Shown here: one piece after another, positions 23,375-34,119 of the stretch
How the letters are laid out: each line of letters starts with the position of its first letter
Numbering within the stretch: the stretch's first letter is position 1
Source of the DNA: Lineus longissimus
Taxonomy: Eukaryota; Nemertea; Pilidiophora; Heteronemertea; Lineidae
Assembly: GCF_910592395.1 (NCBI RefSeq)
Contig: NC_088323.1
Coordinates: 13,813,501 to 13,877,500 of the forward strand
Reading direction: 5' to 3'
Length of the DNA stretch: 64,000 nt
The notes under the pieces: model-generated
The model's database searches: none
Told to the model about the DNA's origin: nothing
The model's input: only the letters and a program-made list of their open reading frames with translations
Position numbers and translations under genes: made by a program

Positions 23375-23990
23375 TGATGGTACTGGTTTGAGAATAATTT
23401 TCGAAGTTCGTTTTTCTACTCCACATCATCAAATATTTTTGTGGTTAGCAATTTGATATGTTGTCGGTGCCGATCTAAGGGCATCACATGGTTTCATTCG
23501 TTGTCATCTAATCGGATATTTATATCTTATTAATTTTGACCAACTACCACTAGTTTTATATCGGGTTTAATTTCGCGTTCGCGGTAAAAAACGAAAAAAA
23601 CATGAAAAAATGCTAAACGTCGCGTTTTTTGTGGTTAGATATTCATATGTTTAGAAATCCCATTTCATGTCAATTAGAATTTTTCAAATTTAATGTAACT
23701 GTTTAATGGGATATTTGATTGTTTTGCGATTATGTAGCCCAGGTTCTAGTTTAATGGTTTAAATGGTTCATTTTCCCATCGATGCACTTGATTTGGCACA
23801 CCTCTGAGCGCAAAGTGGTGTGAGGTATACCGTTCCAATATTGTTGAACACGCAATGTGGCTTAAACCTTAGAAAAAATTATGATGTGCACGTCCATTCT
23901 TGAGTCACCTCATCAGAAACAATTTATAGTATATGTTGCCATTGATTACAACCTAATCATGGATTTTTATAACAAATTGTAAAAAGATGA
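23375..23990. repeat. Repeat R1, most diverged copy
   Basis: Aligns by eye to 9940-10490 with many substitutions and a roughly 80-bp insertion (about 23515-23600). The adjacent BEL fragment and minisatellite are absent, so R1 is a repeat in its own right. Confidence 0.55.
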
Positions 23991-24188
23991 GAGGGCAATT
24001 TTGCTGATATGAGACGTATTTTCGACGCCTGTCGTCTTTTTCTCAACAATTTTTCTGCTAATCTCATCCTCAGACAAGTGATTTTTGTGAATCATAACCC
24101 AATACTGTTGACCAGCTCCGTCGAGGAATTTATCAAAAACTCCAAAATATTTGCCTTTTATAGGGTAACTCGTGTCAAATTTCACCAT
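23967..24188 (-). CDS. Unidentified short coding fragment
   Basis: 73 residues; the first 50 (MVKFDTSYPIKGKYFGVFDK, then LDGAGQQYWVMIHKNHLSED) have a balanced amino-acid composition unlike the random frames nearby. I do not recognise it. No splice or promoter context is evident, and it could be a fragment of an old element. Confidence 0.2.
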   Translation of the reverse strand: MVKFDTSYPIKGKYFGVFDKFLDGAGQQYWVMIHKNHLSEDEISRKIVEKKTTGVENTSHISKIALSSFYNLL

Positions 24189-24890
24189 ATAATGTTTTAG
24201 CTGTTTTTGACAAATGACTACATCACTTTCTCATAAATCGGTAAGGTTTTCGAATCGAAATGCACATTTTCTAGAAATTGATGGTTTAATCCCACCCGGA
24301 CGGCTCGTTTCGATGCCGTTTTCGTTGATGACGTCACAACATGAACATGTTCGCGGTCGCGACGGTTTACATTCAGCGATTTTATAATAAATCTAATCAA
24401 AAATGGAAAATTTGAGCTTTACATTTGTGATCAACAATTAAAAACAGACGTATTTCCGCAAAGTTGTTAATCACATCATAGTATCACTTTAAGCCCGCCT
24501 GGCCATACTGTAAATATACGGCTTCATAAATTATTGGGAAATTGGGAATTGGATTGTCAACCTATCTATATTCACCTGCATTCTGCCACTCCAGTTGTAA
24601 TAGGTGGCCATAAGTACGCGGCACCTTTTGTTCAATAAATAAAATTAGAAAGAAAAAACGAAAGATATTACGTGATCAGCCAAAATGATTATGTTTTTTT
24701 TTTCCAGAAATCTTTGTTAGCTGGAAACATGAATCATAAGGCGCGATAATTTGGCAGTTTTAAAGTAGTGCATGGGTTACAGAATTAAAATTGAATCTAT
24801 TCAAAGTGATCTCGAATTCTGCCTGTCATCTTATTGTATACGTGTGCAATGTATTATGATATTTCAAAATTTGATTGTTGATACGGCGAG

Positions 24891-24992
24891 AATGGACAGC
24901 GCTGATGCTCACATTTCACAACGGTCGCCTTGCTGTCGTAGATGCTCTATCATGCTTTTGAAAATGGCGCAGATGTTGACGAAGGGAAGAAG
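24891..24992 (+). pseudogene. Ankyrin-repeat exon relic 1
   Basis: Similar to the intact ankyrin exon at 53834-53932: it ends ...GCGCAGATGTTGACGAAGGG and is followed by the same donor and intron start GTAACACACCAAAA. It is 102 rather than 99 bp and carries stops, so it is broken. Confidence 0.5.
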
Positions 24993-25187
24993 GTAACACA
25001 CCAAAAGCTTTCTCAAATCATAAGATGATAAAGCAATATCAAAAATATGTTGGCAATGTGTATGTTATTGTTGAATAAGATAACTAATTTGAATCTCTTG
25101 AAATCATCTACTCCTCGATCTATCTAGTCGTTTATTTTTTTTGTATTTCGATATTTGCTTATCGACAGTGTGTCTGTCTTGTTATAG

Positions 25188-25250
25188 AACGGCTGGACGG
25201 CGCTAATGAGCACCTCCAAAAACGCTCACCTTGGCGTCGTACTGTACGGG
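25188..25250 (+). pseudogene. Ankyrin-repeat exon relic 2
   Basis: Preceded by the same intron 3' end as the exon at 53834 (ATATTTGCTTATCGACAGTG, then TGTCTGTCTTGTTATAG). It reads NGWTALMSTSKNAHLG, the first half of an ankyrin repeat, then loses similarity. Confidence 0.45.
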
Positions 25251-25579
25251 ATTGTTATAAAACGGTTGATTCACTTATTAAAGTGAATGGTATCAAGGCA
25301 AAATAAGTTCTCCACCATATTATAGGGGGTTAAGTGGGCATTTGCCTTACGCTTGTCAAGTGGTAAAGACTGCACCAGCAATAGGGACAGTGTTCCAGGT
25401 AATAAATCTTACGCTTGTGGAATGGTAATAATTGCTCCAGTAATGGAGACTGTGATCTGGGGAATAACTCTTACACTTGTGGAATGGTAAGAGGTTTGCT
25501 CAATGAATCACACAAGGTACAATGACAAACAAATGTAAGCATGTGACGACAGCAACACTTTTAATTGACACCTGTCATA

Positions 25580-26385
25580 GATAGTTTTTTGTTTGTTTTG
25601 TTTGTTTTTTTTGTTTTGTTTTTTTTTGTTTTTTGTTTTTTTATTTATTCGTGTAAAATACATGTGCAATATTTGATATAACATGACAAGACATTGAATT
25701 ATGAACAAAATAAAACGTACATGCATTACACTGGTAACCATGTAGGTCGAGACCTATTATATGGCACCAGATAATATGGGTTGTGTCGTCGGGGTGCCGG
25801 CGACATGCGCACTAAGTGGGCCGACAGTTTGCACAACGGCAGAAAGTGACGAAAGTGCACATGTCGTCGACATCCAAACGATCCAACCTGTCAAAATAAT
25901 AAACATTAAGGGACGATTTAAAATGCATTTTTTTCAAATTATGTAATTGGACCGGGAGGCTGTTCCACAGCTTCGGTGTCCTCACCCAGTATGAGGCACC
26001 GAACGTCTCCGAGTGGAATCTCGGCTGCGCCAGTCGTAAACCGTCGCCCCTTACAGCCGGGGTTATATAAAAACGTGCATTAAAATCCAGGACATTATGA
26101 TAAGAATCGTGCATAAAAACTAGATCCTTGATTTCCCGACGGTACGACAGGGGCAGCAGAGACAACGCTCGCAGACGCTCCACATATGGCATATCAGGGC
26201 CTAAAATGTGACGAGTCACCCTCCGCTGGACACGCTCTAAAGTTTCAAGATCACGTCGCACATGTGTGTCGAATACCACCGTACCATATTCAAGGCGACT
26301 ACGCACAAGTGATTTATACAACATGATATTCAAATTAACGTCTGCAGTACGCCCGCATACACGCCTGATCATACCCCACATTCTA
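25580..26385 (-). mobile_element. Non-LTR retrotransposon (CR1/jockey-like) 3' end, 5'-truncated
   Basis: The minus-strand frame 26381-25812 encodes the C-terminal region that follows reverse transcriptase in CR1/jockey-like LINEs: LYKSLVRSRLEYGTVVFD, LETLERVQRRVTRHIL, LPLSYRREIKDLVFM and VRTPKLWNSLP. The frame begins within this region, so reverse transcriptase and endonuclease are absent. Downstream on the minus strand is a 3' untranslated stretch with AATAAATAAAA and a long A-rich tail (AAAAAC-like repeats, plus-strand 25588-25642). It would be a dead-on-arrival insertion. Confidence 0.75.
25812..26381 (-). pseudogene. CR1/jockey-like LINE ORF2 C-terminus
   Basis: 189 uninterrupted residues with the conserved RSRLEYG...W motif and the trailing PKLWNSLPVQL...FKSSL block. 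It ends with a short Cys-rich tail (CRCANCRPT). It is intact as far as it goes but lacks all catalytic domains. Confidence 0.75.
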
Positions 26386-26802
26386 CTTGCACTGCTTGCA
26401 ATACCATTTATCTTTCACTGCTGGATGTCGTATTGAGATAAATCAATATTTCCAGTATGGTGCCGATAGGTTGCTAAACACGCAGGGAAACGGAGTCCTA
26501 AATGCGAGGTATTTCTTTGTGTCAAGCTCTGCTAAACGTTACAGAATTGGGGTTGGGGTGGACTTAGCTACAAGAGTAAAGCACTACATTGATAATGCAA
26601 AAAGGAGCGCCTGTTAGAATCGTACTTCTTCGCTTGGAATCGGCCTCTTACTACTAAACACCAGCTGTTGCGAGAATTGCCCTTATCGTCTTCGTCATCG
26701 AACTCAATCTGAAGACTAGAAACGTATAACTCTGACTCCTCATCCCCTCGACGCACTAAAACTGTGCTTGCAAGCAACCAGTGCTTTGTGAGAACCAGGG
26801 AC
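26386..26802. other. Flank of the Gypsy insertion, no recognised gene
   Basis: A plus-strand frame (26387-26617) and a minus-strand frame (26568-26777) are open but unrecognised. The Gypsy element interrupts this sequence at TATGG; it continues at 31854. Confidence 0.4.
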
Positions 26803-26807
26803 TATGG
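26803..26807. repeat. Gypsy target-site duplication, left (TATGG)
   Basis: The 5-bp TATGG directly flanks the LTR and recurs at 31849-31853. Five base pairs is typical for Gypsy integrases. Confidence 0.9.
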
Positions 26808-26973
26808 TGTTCAGTTGCCGATGGGCGTTCCGAAAGAAGATAACGATGGATTTAAACTATGAACACTTGAAGTATATTTCTAGAACATGACAGCCATTTT
26901 GTACAGTACCCTAATCTATCCCGAGGTGGCAGCACCTCAAACTCTATGACCCATTTATTCAGATTACACTACA
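26808..26973 (-). repeat. Gypsy 3' LTR
   Basis: 166 bp. On the minus strand it starts TGTAGTGTAATCTGA and ends CAACTGAACA. It is preceded on the minus strand by the polypurine tract. Confidence 0.95.
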
Positions 26974-26983
26974 TCCCCCTTTT
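26974..26983 (-). promoter_or_regulatory. Gypsy polypurine tract
   Basis: Minus strand AAAAGGGGGA directly abuts the 3' LTR; it primes plus-strand DNA synthesis in LTR retrotransposons. Confidence 0.85.
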
Positions 26984-27396
26984 AGTCCTTTGAAAGTCCA
27001 ATTTCCAATAACCCAGGATGCATCACAACCTAAAGTCTGGTCAAGGCAAACTATGTGTACAAACATACAAACACGTAGAAAATTAGCTTAACTAAGTCAA
27101 AACTAAAATGCTGTGGAAATATATCTCAAATCCTACTCGGCTACTACTGACTCCTGTCTATACTTAAGACAAACGAAAGTCCAAAATACGTTGGAGAGTA
27201 AACACTACTTATGTGAAAGATATTGAAACTCTAAACATAAACATTTTAACTCGATAACTTCCAACTAATCCGAATATGAAATCACATCCTCAAGTATAGA
27301 GAGAATACCACAAAAGCACTATTTGAAAATCATTACTTAGATTTCTCTATGAAATGTCACTGAAATTTCAGATTAACCCTCGGTCACTCTCACACC

Positions 27397-30300
27397 CTAA
27401 AGATCTAGTTTAATGACAGATTTTGAAACCCTGCCTGACCTGGTTACATATTGATCAGAACAACTAGCAGATCGTCCTGGAGAATTATTCACAGTCGTGC
27501 TAGAGACACTTTGATCTGATTGAAACTTATTCTGGCCATTCTCAGAAGATTGTCCAGCATTTGGCAACACAATACTCTGTCTCTCTGGGGGAGGCAAAAT
27601 GTTCTCCTGCACTGATTCATCAGCTGGATTGTCCTGGAGATTCAGTCTCGGAGCAAGCCGACGTAGACTCCTGCGATTTCGTCTCAAAGATGATCCTGTT
27701 TCAGTCTCCAGAGTATACGACCGCGGTGTTTCAGCATTTCCCGTGATTATGGCGGGAATGTTTTTATCGCACACCCAAACTTTCTCTCCTTCGCAAAGAT
27801 CTGACAACACCTGTACACCATGACGCCTGTCTGCGTTTTTTGCCATTTTCATGCGATAATCCTGTTCTGTTTGTACAAGATTGTTTAGATCTGGCCATGC
27901 TGGGGCCAGCATATTTGGATGTTGCGGTAAGTTCGTACGAAGACGTCTCCCAAACAAAAGTTCGGCGGGACTGTTCCCATGGTACAGTGGTGTAGCTCTG
28001 TAAGTCAGCAAAGCTAAATATGGATCCTTGCCTTTCTTCACTAGTTCTTTAACAGTTTTTACAGCGCGTTCAACTTCTGCATTCCCTTGCGGGTAAAGCG
28101 GGGAACTTGTAACATGTTGAAATGTGTACACATCGGCAAAGTCTGCGAAGTCCTGCGCTGAATACTGAGGGCCATTGTCAGAACGTACCCGTTCTGGCAC
28201 ACCATGTCTAGCAAAGATCGATTTAAGATGATTGATAGCAGCCCCCGACGAGAGCTCGGTCAGCTTAGCAATTTCGATATAGCGAGAAAAATAGTCCACC
28301 ACTACTAGATAATGGCGCTTTTTAAACTCGAACAAGTCAGTGCCAACAACCTGCCATGGTCTCTTAGGGAATTCGGTGGTAATATTTGGTTCATGCCTTA
28401 CTACCCGCTCTCGAGCACAAATGTTACAGTTCTGGACTAGTGACTCTATTTGTGAACTGAGTCCCGGCCACCAAATTGATTCTTGGGCTCGCCTTCTGCA
28501 TTTAGTGATACCTTGGTGGCCCTCATGGATTTTGTCCAACAGTTCTAAGCGCATACATGTAGGAATGACTATTCTGGTTCCCTTCATCAATAGTCCATCC
28601 ATAACAGTCAGTTCACCGGCAACCTGGTAATATGGCAGTATTGCCCCTTTAACAAATGGTCTGTCCGGCCATCCATCTTGACAATACTTGACAACCTGAC
28701 GGCAAACTTCGTCTTCTTCCTGTTTTTGACGGATTTCCTCGAGCCTTTTCTCCGTCGCAGGTAAGTGTTCAACAACCATGTCAACATACGCTTTTACATC
28801 CTGCGCAAATCCTTCCTCGACAGTAGACAATGGCGAAGATATAGGTGCCCTGGACAACGTATCTGCAGTATAAAGTTCTTTCCCCGGAACATGTACGATG
28901 TCATATGAGAAACGCATCATACGCAGTTTAAAACGTTGAACTCTCGCAGGCAATTCATCGACACTCTTCGAACCTAGTAGCGCAACAAGCGGTTTATGGT
29001 CCGTTTCTAGGGTAAAGCGCTTACCCAGAAGATACACTTGGAATCGGTCGCAGGCCCAGGCTGACGCCAATGCTTCCTTTTCCACCTGCGCATACCTTTT
29101 CTCAGTGTCCGATAATGATCGCGACGCATATGCAATAGGCTTCCACATATCGTCCTCCTGCTTCTGTTTTATCACGGCACCTAACCCGAAAGAGGATGAA
29201 TCCGCAGAAACAACAGTGTCCCGGCTTGGGTCGTACATTCCGAGTACCGTTGTAGAAGACAAACATGCTTTCAAATCCTGGAAAGCATGGTCCTGAGATG
29301 ACCCCCAACACCATTGATTCTTCTTGCTGAGAAGAGACCTAAGAGGCTCGGTTTTGTCCGCTAAATTAGGAATAAACTTTCCCAACTGATTTACCATGCC
29401 AAGGAAACGCCTAATGTCCGACACATTTTGCGGTTTTGCCATTTTCTGGATAGCGTTTATCTTGTCACTATCTGGAAATATTCCCTCGGCTGTGATCAAG
29501 TACCCAAGATACTTAACCCTGTCAACTGAAAACTCACACTTGGCCTCATTAAGTGTGACACCAGCATCTTTAAGTCTCTGAAGAACAGCTTTGAGTCTCT
29601 CATCATGTTCTGCCTGATCAGCCCCAAACACTAGAATATCGTCCATGTGGCACACTACCCCTTCCAGACCATCTAACATCTCCTGCATCCTGCGCTGGAA
29701 GATTTCAGGAGCTGATGAAATCCCGAAAGGAAGGCGGTTGAAAACAAATCTCCCGAATGGCGTTATGAAACAGCAAAGACGGGACGACTCCTTGCTAAGA
29801 GGAATTTGCCAAAAGCCAGAATTTGCATCTAGCTTAGAGAAAACTTTGGCTCCACTGAGCCGCGCTAGTGTAGAGTCAACTGATGGCAGAATGAAATTCT
29901 CACGTTTTACACTCTCATTTAACTTGGTTAGGTCCACACAGATCCTAACAGTTCCATTGGATTTTGGAACAACGACTATTCCCGCGCACCAATTGGTAGG
30001 CTCAGTTATTCTTGAGATCACCCCTAATTTTTCCATACGTAACAGTTCGGCTTTCACTTTATTATAGAGCGGTATGGGAACTCTACGTGGTGATGAAATT
30101 GCGTACGGATTCGCACTGTCTTCCAACTTGATCTCGTACTCACCAGTCATTTTCCCAAGATTTGCGAAAGGTTCTGGGAACTGTTTTTTCCATTTGGTGA
30201 GTTGACTTTTACAAACGGCGCGGACTACTGACACAAGATTTAGCTTACGAATCGCTTTATCTCCTAGCAACGGTTTTGCTAGGCCGCGCACAACATACAC

Positions 30301-31470
30301 CTCTGCCAATGTGGCGTGCTGCCCTTTAGCAAGCTTAGCATGAAACATTCCAAGAACATCAAGCTTGTTACTGCCAGCTCCAACTAAGACTTTATTGGAC
30401 TTGTGAAGTTTTCCGAAACTCTCACGATAATCGCGTAGCGGCAGGCATGTTACTTCAGCGCCTGTATCGATTTTCCAATCAAGCTCATGACCAGAAATTT
30501 TTACACGACTCGACCATAAGTTAAAATCGTCGTCCTCAGATTCCACGTTTACCGATCCTAGAAATGCGGTTTGCTGATCTTCCGAAATCTGGATTTCGTT
30601 GACCCGTTTGCGCGTTCTACAACACTTCTTGTAGTGACCTACTTTCGCACAAAAATGACATTCCGCGTCCTTAGCTGGGCACGGCCTTTTATCATGGTTG
30701 AGACCGCAGTTCTGACACGATTTACCCTTTCCTTTAGGCTTGGCCTGAGGTTTACCTTCAGCTGGCCTGCTTGGTTTGTCCTGCTGTTTTGCTTTATGAC
30801 TGCCTGACTTTTTTCCTTTTTGGAACCCAACTTTGGCCACAACAGCCGGAGAAGTTGCTGCACGAAGAACACCTTGTTGCTTCTTGATTGATTCACTCTG
30901 GCGAGTTTTATCCATGGCCGTCTTTAACGAGAGGTCAGCGTCAAGTTGCAACCGTTCTGAAAGTTTACTGTCCCGTAACCCAACGACAATTCGATCGCGA
31001 ATTAATTCATCGTGCAAAGTTCCAAAGTCACATTTCTCCGCGAGTGTATGCAAGTCGGTTATGAAAGTATCGACACTTTCACCTTCTCGCTGGAAACGTT
31101 GGTTAAATTTCGCCCGTTCAAAGATCACATTTCTCTTAGGTTCAAAATAACCTTGTAATTTGGTTTTGATTACTTCGTAATCTTTCTTCTCGTCATTAGT
31201 GAGTCTCAACGAGGTCAGAATGTCCTCTGCCTCATCTCCCATGGAGTACACCAGCGTGTTGACCTGCTCCTCTCCCGACTTGGCAGCTAGGCCAGACACC
31301 TGTCGAAATCTGTCAAATCGCCGGATCCACTTATTCCACCCTTCAGGCTTACCAAAGTCAAAAGACTCAGGTGGCTGCACTTGGAATTGTGCCATTGTTG
31401 TAATAACAGTAACAGGGAAGGGCAAAATGTCACGAAAGTTCCTTAGATTATCTTCAGATTCATCATTCAT
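27397..31470 (-). CDS. gag-pol: Gypsy Gag-Pol polyprotein
   Basis: 1357 residues, ATG at 31468-31470, TAG at 27397-27399. Order with approximate residues: Gag capsid-like region (1-240); basic linker and CCHC-type knuckles (about 252-285, CHFCAKVGHYKKC); aspartic protease with DTGAEV (about 335); reverse transcriptase (about 440-660) with SKLDANSGFWQI, LPFGISSAPEIFQ and catalytic HMDDILVF near 610; RNase H (about 750-890; SADSSSFGLGA, ETDHKPL, TADTLSRAP); integrase zinc domain (HEGHQGITKC...CNIC, about 985-1035) and core with TDLF, SDNGPQYS and NAEVER supplying the Asp-Asp-Glu triad (about 1060-1155). All catalytic motifs are present and there is no stop, so it may encode active enzymes. Gag and Pol share one frame without a shift. 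Confidence 0.95.
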   Translation of the reverse strand: MNDESEDNLRNFRDILPFPVTVITTMAQFQVQPPESFDFGKPEGWNKWIRRFDRFRQVSGLAAKSGEEQVNTLVYSMGDEAEDILTSLRLTNDEKKDYEVIKTKLQGYFEPKRNVIFERAKFNQRFQREGESVDTFITDLHTLAEKCDFGTLHDELIRDRIVVGLRDSKLSERLQLDADLSLKTAMDKTRQSESIKKQQGVLRAATSPAVVAKVGFQKGKKSGSHKAKQQDKPSRPAEGKPQAKPKGKGKSCQNCGLNHDKRPCPAKDAECHFCAKVGHYKKCCRTRKRVNEIQISEDQQTAFLGSVNVESEDDDFNLWSSRVKISGHELDWKIDTGAEVTCLPLRDYRESFGKLHKSNKVLVGAGSNKLDVLGMFHAKLAKGQHATLAEVYVVRGLAKPLLGDKAIRKLNLVSVVRAVCKSQLTKWKKQFPEPFANLGKMTGEYEIKLEDSANPYAISSPRRVPIPLYNKVKAELLRMEKLGVISRITEPTNWCAGIVVVPKSNGTVRICVDLTKLNESVKRENFILPSVDSTLARLSGAKVFSKLDANSGFWQIPLSKESSRLCCFITPFGRFVFNRLPFGISSAPEIFQRRMQEMLDGLEGVVCHMDDILVFGADQAEHDERLKAVLQRLKDAGVTLNEAKCEFSVDRVKYLGYLITAEGIFPDSDKINAIQKMAKPQNVSDIRRFLGMVNQLGKFIPNLADKTEPLRSLLSKKNQWCWGSSQDHAFQDLKACLSSTTVLGMYDPSRDTVVSADSSSFGLGAVIKQKQEDDMWKPIAYASRSLSDTEKRYAQVEKEALASAWACDRFQVYLLGKRFTLETDHKPLVALLGSKSVDELPARVQRFKLRMMRFSYDIVHVPGKELYTADTLSRAPISSPLSTVEEGFAQDVKAYVDMVVEHLPATEKRLEEIRQKQEEDEVCRQVVKYCQDGWPDRPFVKGAILPYYQVAGELTVMDGLLMKGTRIVIPTCMRLELLDKIHEGHQGITKCRRRAQESIWWPGLSSQIESLVQNCNICARERVVRHEPNITTEFPKRPWQVVGTDLFEFKKRHYLVVVDYFSRYIEIAKLTELSSGAAINHLKSIFARHGVPERVRSDNGPQYSAQDFADFADVYTFQHVTSSPLYPQGNAEVERAVKTVKELVKKGKDPYLALLTYRATPLYHGNSPAELLFGRRLRTNLPQHPNMLAPAWPDLNNLVQTEQDYRMKMAKNADRRHGVQVLSDLCEGEKVWVCDKNIPAIITGNAETPRSYTLETETGSSLRRNRRSLRRLAPRLNLQDNPADESVQENILPPPERQSIVLPNAGQSSENGQNKFQSDQSVSSTTVNNSPGRSASCSDQYVTRSGRVSKSVIKLDL

Positions 31471-31669
31471 GGGCGCAACTCACTGTTCAGCACATGAAAA
31501 GTCACTGCACAGCACCTTTATACACATGATGCACACGAGATGTACATGCAGTCATCAGAAACATTTCCTCTGACTGGGGAAAGATTCACGAATCTTGGCT
31601 CAAAGCTCATCAACATCGACATCTCTCAACAAAATAACAGTCTCTCCCAGTTCATGAGAGTCTTCTTTA

Positions 31670-31682
31670 ACTTCTGACACCA
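31670..31682 (-). promoter_or_regulatory. Gypsy primer-binding site
   Basis: Minus strand TGGTGTCAGAAGT immediately follows the 5' LTR with no spacer; it is complementary to a tRNA 3' end with CCA. I do not assign the tRNA species. Confidence 0.8.
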
Positions 31683-31848
31683 TGTTCAGTTGCCGATGGG
31701 CGTTCCGAAAGAAGATAACGATGGATTTAAACTCTGAACACTTGAAGTATATTTCTAGAACATGACAGCCATTTTGTACAGTACCCTAATCTATCCCGAG
31801 GTGGCAGCACCTCAAACTCTATGACCCATTTATTCAGATTACACTACA
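31683..31848 (-). repeat. Gypsy 5' LTR
   Basis: 166 bp, one mismatch to the 3' LTR. It should carry the element promoter; I see no clear TATA box. Followed by TATGG duplication at 31849-31853. Confidence 0.95.
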
Positions 31849-31853
31849 TATGG

Positions 31854-32750
31854 TGGGAGTGACAAGCTACAAAAGGACAGCCCGTCAGTATTCTGTGGTG
31901 TTGTGTGCAATCGCACTCGTCAGACACCTAGAGCAGTGTTGTACTTAGGTCGTATATATCCAGGTGTCGAAAACTCCGCATTTCGGGGTTTCCACTTTTC
32001 TGGGGAATTGATGACTGAATTTTATGGCGAACGTGGTTCTCTGATATTTTTTTTACAACTGACTTTGTTACAACAAACTATCGATCAAATCATACATTAA
32101 TCTTTTAACAGATGATTATTTAATCCATTTTTAATAGTTCACAGTGATTGGCCTCTACTGGACACCATCCAATCATCCACGGTGGTCTGTAATCAAGACT
32201 GGTGTTTGAAACTTGCGTTTTCAAACGCACTTACTACTACAGATGTAAATTCAAAGTGGTAGATACAACTGGACATTTGAAGTTTATTAAATATATCAAT
32301 CCGCGCTGTGATTCTAAAGCTTCTATTACCATTGTTACTAAACATTCAAAATGTCGATTACCAAAAACACGCTAAACTAGTCAGGTATTCCATGATAAGA
32401 GCGTCAATGTTCTAGTATTTCAATAAACATGTAGATGACATTCAGAATGTCACTTCGGTTGTCACCTCACTTTCTAATGGCCGACAGGCGTCGTAACCCT
32501 GACGGAGGGAGTCGCAATGGCTGCAGGCGTCTTACCCTGACTGAGGGAGACATCCAAACCACTATACAATGCCCAAATGTATAGATAAATGTAGATAAAA
32601 TTAGATTATGATTATTGCGATGTTCAGTAAACTTTTTACTGTCCGTAGTAATCCAAGTGTTATCTGATTTAGAGCCACGTAATAGCGGCGGTTGACCGTT
32701 TTGGTCTCGTCTTCAGTTTTTGTACAGAACTGATTTGTGAGGACCGTTTG
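31854..32750. other. No recognisable gene
   Basis: Continuation of the sequence split by the Gypsy element, then A/T-rich DNA. Short partial direct repeats around 32485-32550 (CGTAACCCTGACGGAGGGAG / CTTACCCTGACTGAGGGAGA). No coding region is supported. Confidence 0.4.
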
Positions 32751-32759
32751 ATGCATTCA

Positions 32760-33700
32760 TCAACGGTTAACTCAAGCGAATACAATTTTCTGATTGCACG
32801 GTTTGATTGCCCTGTGGCTGTTTTGACCAGTGCAGATCAGGTCAGCACTCGTCTTGGACTATCTATAGAGTTCTTCTATGATCGCCAGTTTCCAGTTTCT
32901 CCTGTTGGTGTCCTTGTTGTGAACGAGAATGACGTCATTAATTTCAATGATGTCGGTTTTGGCATTTTGTTTGCTATAAGTTCGTATTGGTGTTGATCCC
33001 GCAACCTCGCGAGATACTGTCGAACGGAAAAATTTGGCGTGCAGGATATTTTCCCCAATTTCGCGATTAGGTCATGCTTGCGAATATATTCTGCCGCGAA
33101 AATTTCTTGCTTTTCAGCAAGAATTCCATGTCATTTATGCGATGCCTCCACTTGCAGTGCATCGAGCTAGAAAACATTCGCCCTGAAAATATTATGTTCT
33201 AGATTACTCGTCATGGGAAACGTTTCCTGAACATTTAAAGACATTTCGCGCGTTTGTATACCAATTTCTCGACTTTATCTTTGCCGGCATGATGTTATAT
33301 CCAAGTCATCCTCAATATTTTCGTCAGGCAACATATCATATCATGTCCGTACATAAAATTGTTCGCGATAATAGCTTTCAGTTCAATTGGATCTGCTGAC
33401 AGATACCTGAGTGGTGTGTTATTTACCGTTGCTTGGATTTTTTTGCCGAGATTTTGAAACTCGTTTTTTTAAGCGCCAGTTTGGTCACACCAATCAGTCT
33501 TTCATAAACGCCAGCGAACCAGGTGACCTGCATATTTGAAAGCTATTCCTTTCTCAGAAAGTGTGGCTTTGAAATTGTTCTGTTCTCACAATGTTGTATA
33601 GCCGTTTCAACTCGCTGTCGGCGCTTGTGAACGTTTAAGCATTGTCCGCGATGACTTTGTTTTTCGAGCCGATGAGGGCAACTTCATTGTTCTGTTTACA
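32760..33700 (-). pseudogene. BEL/Pao integrase and RNase H remnant
   Basis: Minus strand, read in three frames. From high to low: an RNase H scrap NEVALIGSKNKVI (about 33650-33690), FKATLSEKGIAFKYAG, then VYERLIGVTKLALKK (the conserved GG.WERLI...K.aL block carrying the catalytic Glu), a block like NNTPLRYLSADPIELKAI (family INsRPLtyvs.Dp), YLARLRDQHQY, and NDVILVHNKDTNRRNWKLAI, the C-terminal domain that follows Pao integrase. Frames change several times and stops occur, so it is inactive. It joins, at about 33700, the same module that follows BEL sequence at 9490. Confidence 0.7.
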
Positions 33701-34119
33701 TAAGAGTTAGCAGCTACTTGCGTCGAAGAAGATTCTCAAGGGAGTGGTTTCACTGTCACGGAGTACGGGAAAAGAGGCAGATAATGACTGGTTTCACCTC
33801 CATCTAAGTTGTCCTCCGAAATAAAGCCCTTTTCAATTTGTCCTGCATTACTTGGGTCAGAGTCTTACAAATAAAGAGTCAGGCAACTAAGGAACGTATG
33901 GCTTCAACATCAAAGCCGCTGCCTGTTTCGGAAGACGCGCGTTGGGACAGAGCTCTCTCGGGTCACGTGGTACACCCACGCCATTTCCGCACAAATGGAC
34001 TTTGAACAATTCTTCGATCCGTTGAACAAACGCCTACTTCAAAGTCACTGATCTCTATAAAACCTTTTAGATATAATGTCAAAGATAACATTTAGTTTCG
34101 CATCTTGCTTTTCGACAGT

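Larger units (their letters stand above)
26808..31848 (-). mobile_element. Gypsy (Ty3-type) LTR retrotransposon, structurally complete
   Basis: 5041 bp with 166-bp LTRs at both ends (plus-strand TGTTCAG...CACTACA), 5-bp duplications, a primer-binding site, a polypurine tract and one uninterrupted Gag-Pol frame. The two LTRs differ at a single position (26859 A, 31734 C), so insertion was recent. No envelope gene is present. The single frame, short LTRs and domain order fit the Mag/SURL-like side of Gypsy, though I cannot place it exactly. Confidence 0.95.

Noticed and set aside
25580-25645. T/G-rich tract as an independent microsatellite locus
   Set aside because: It is the A-rich 3' tail of the minus-strand LINE at 25812-26381.
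29102-31573. Plus-strand frames opposite the Gypsy polyprotein
   Set aside because: They are antisense shadows of the intact Gag-Pol frame.
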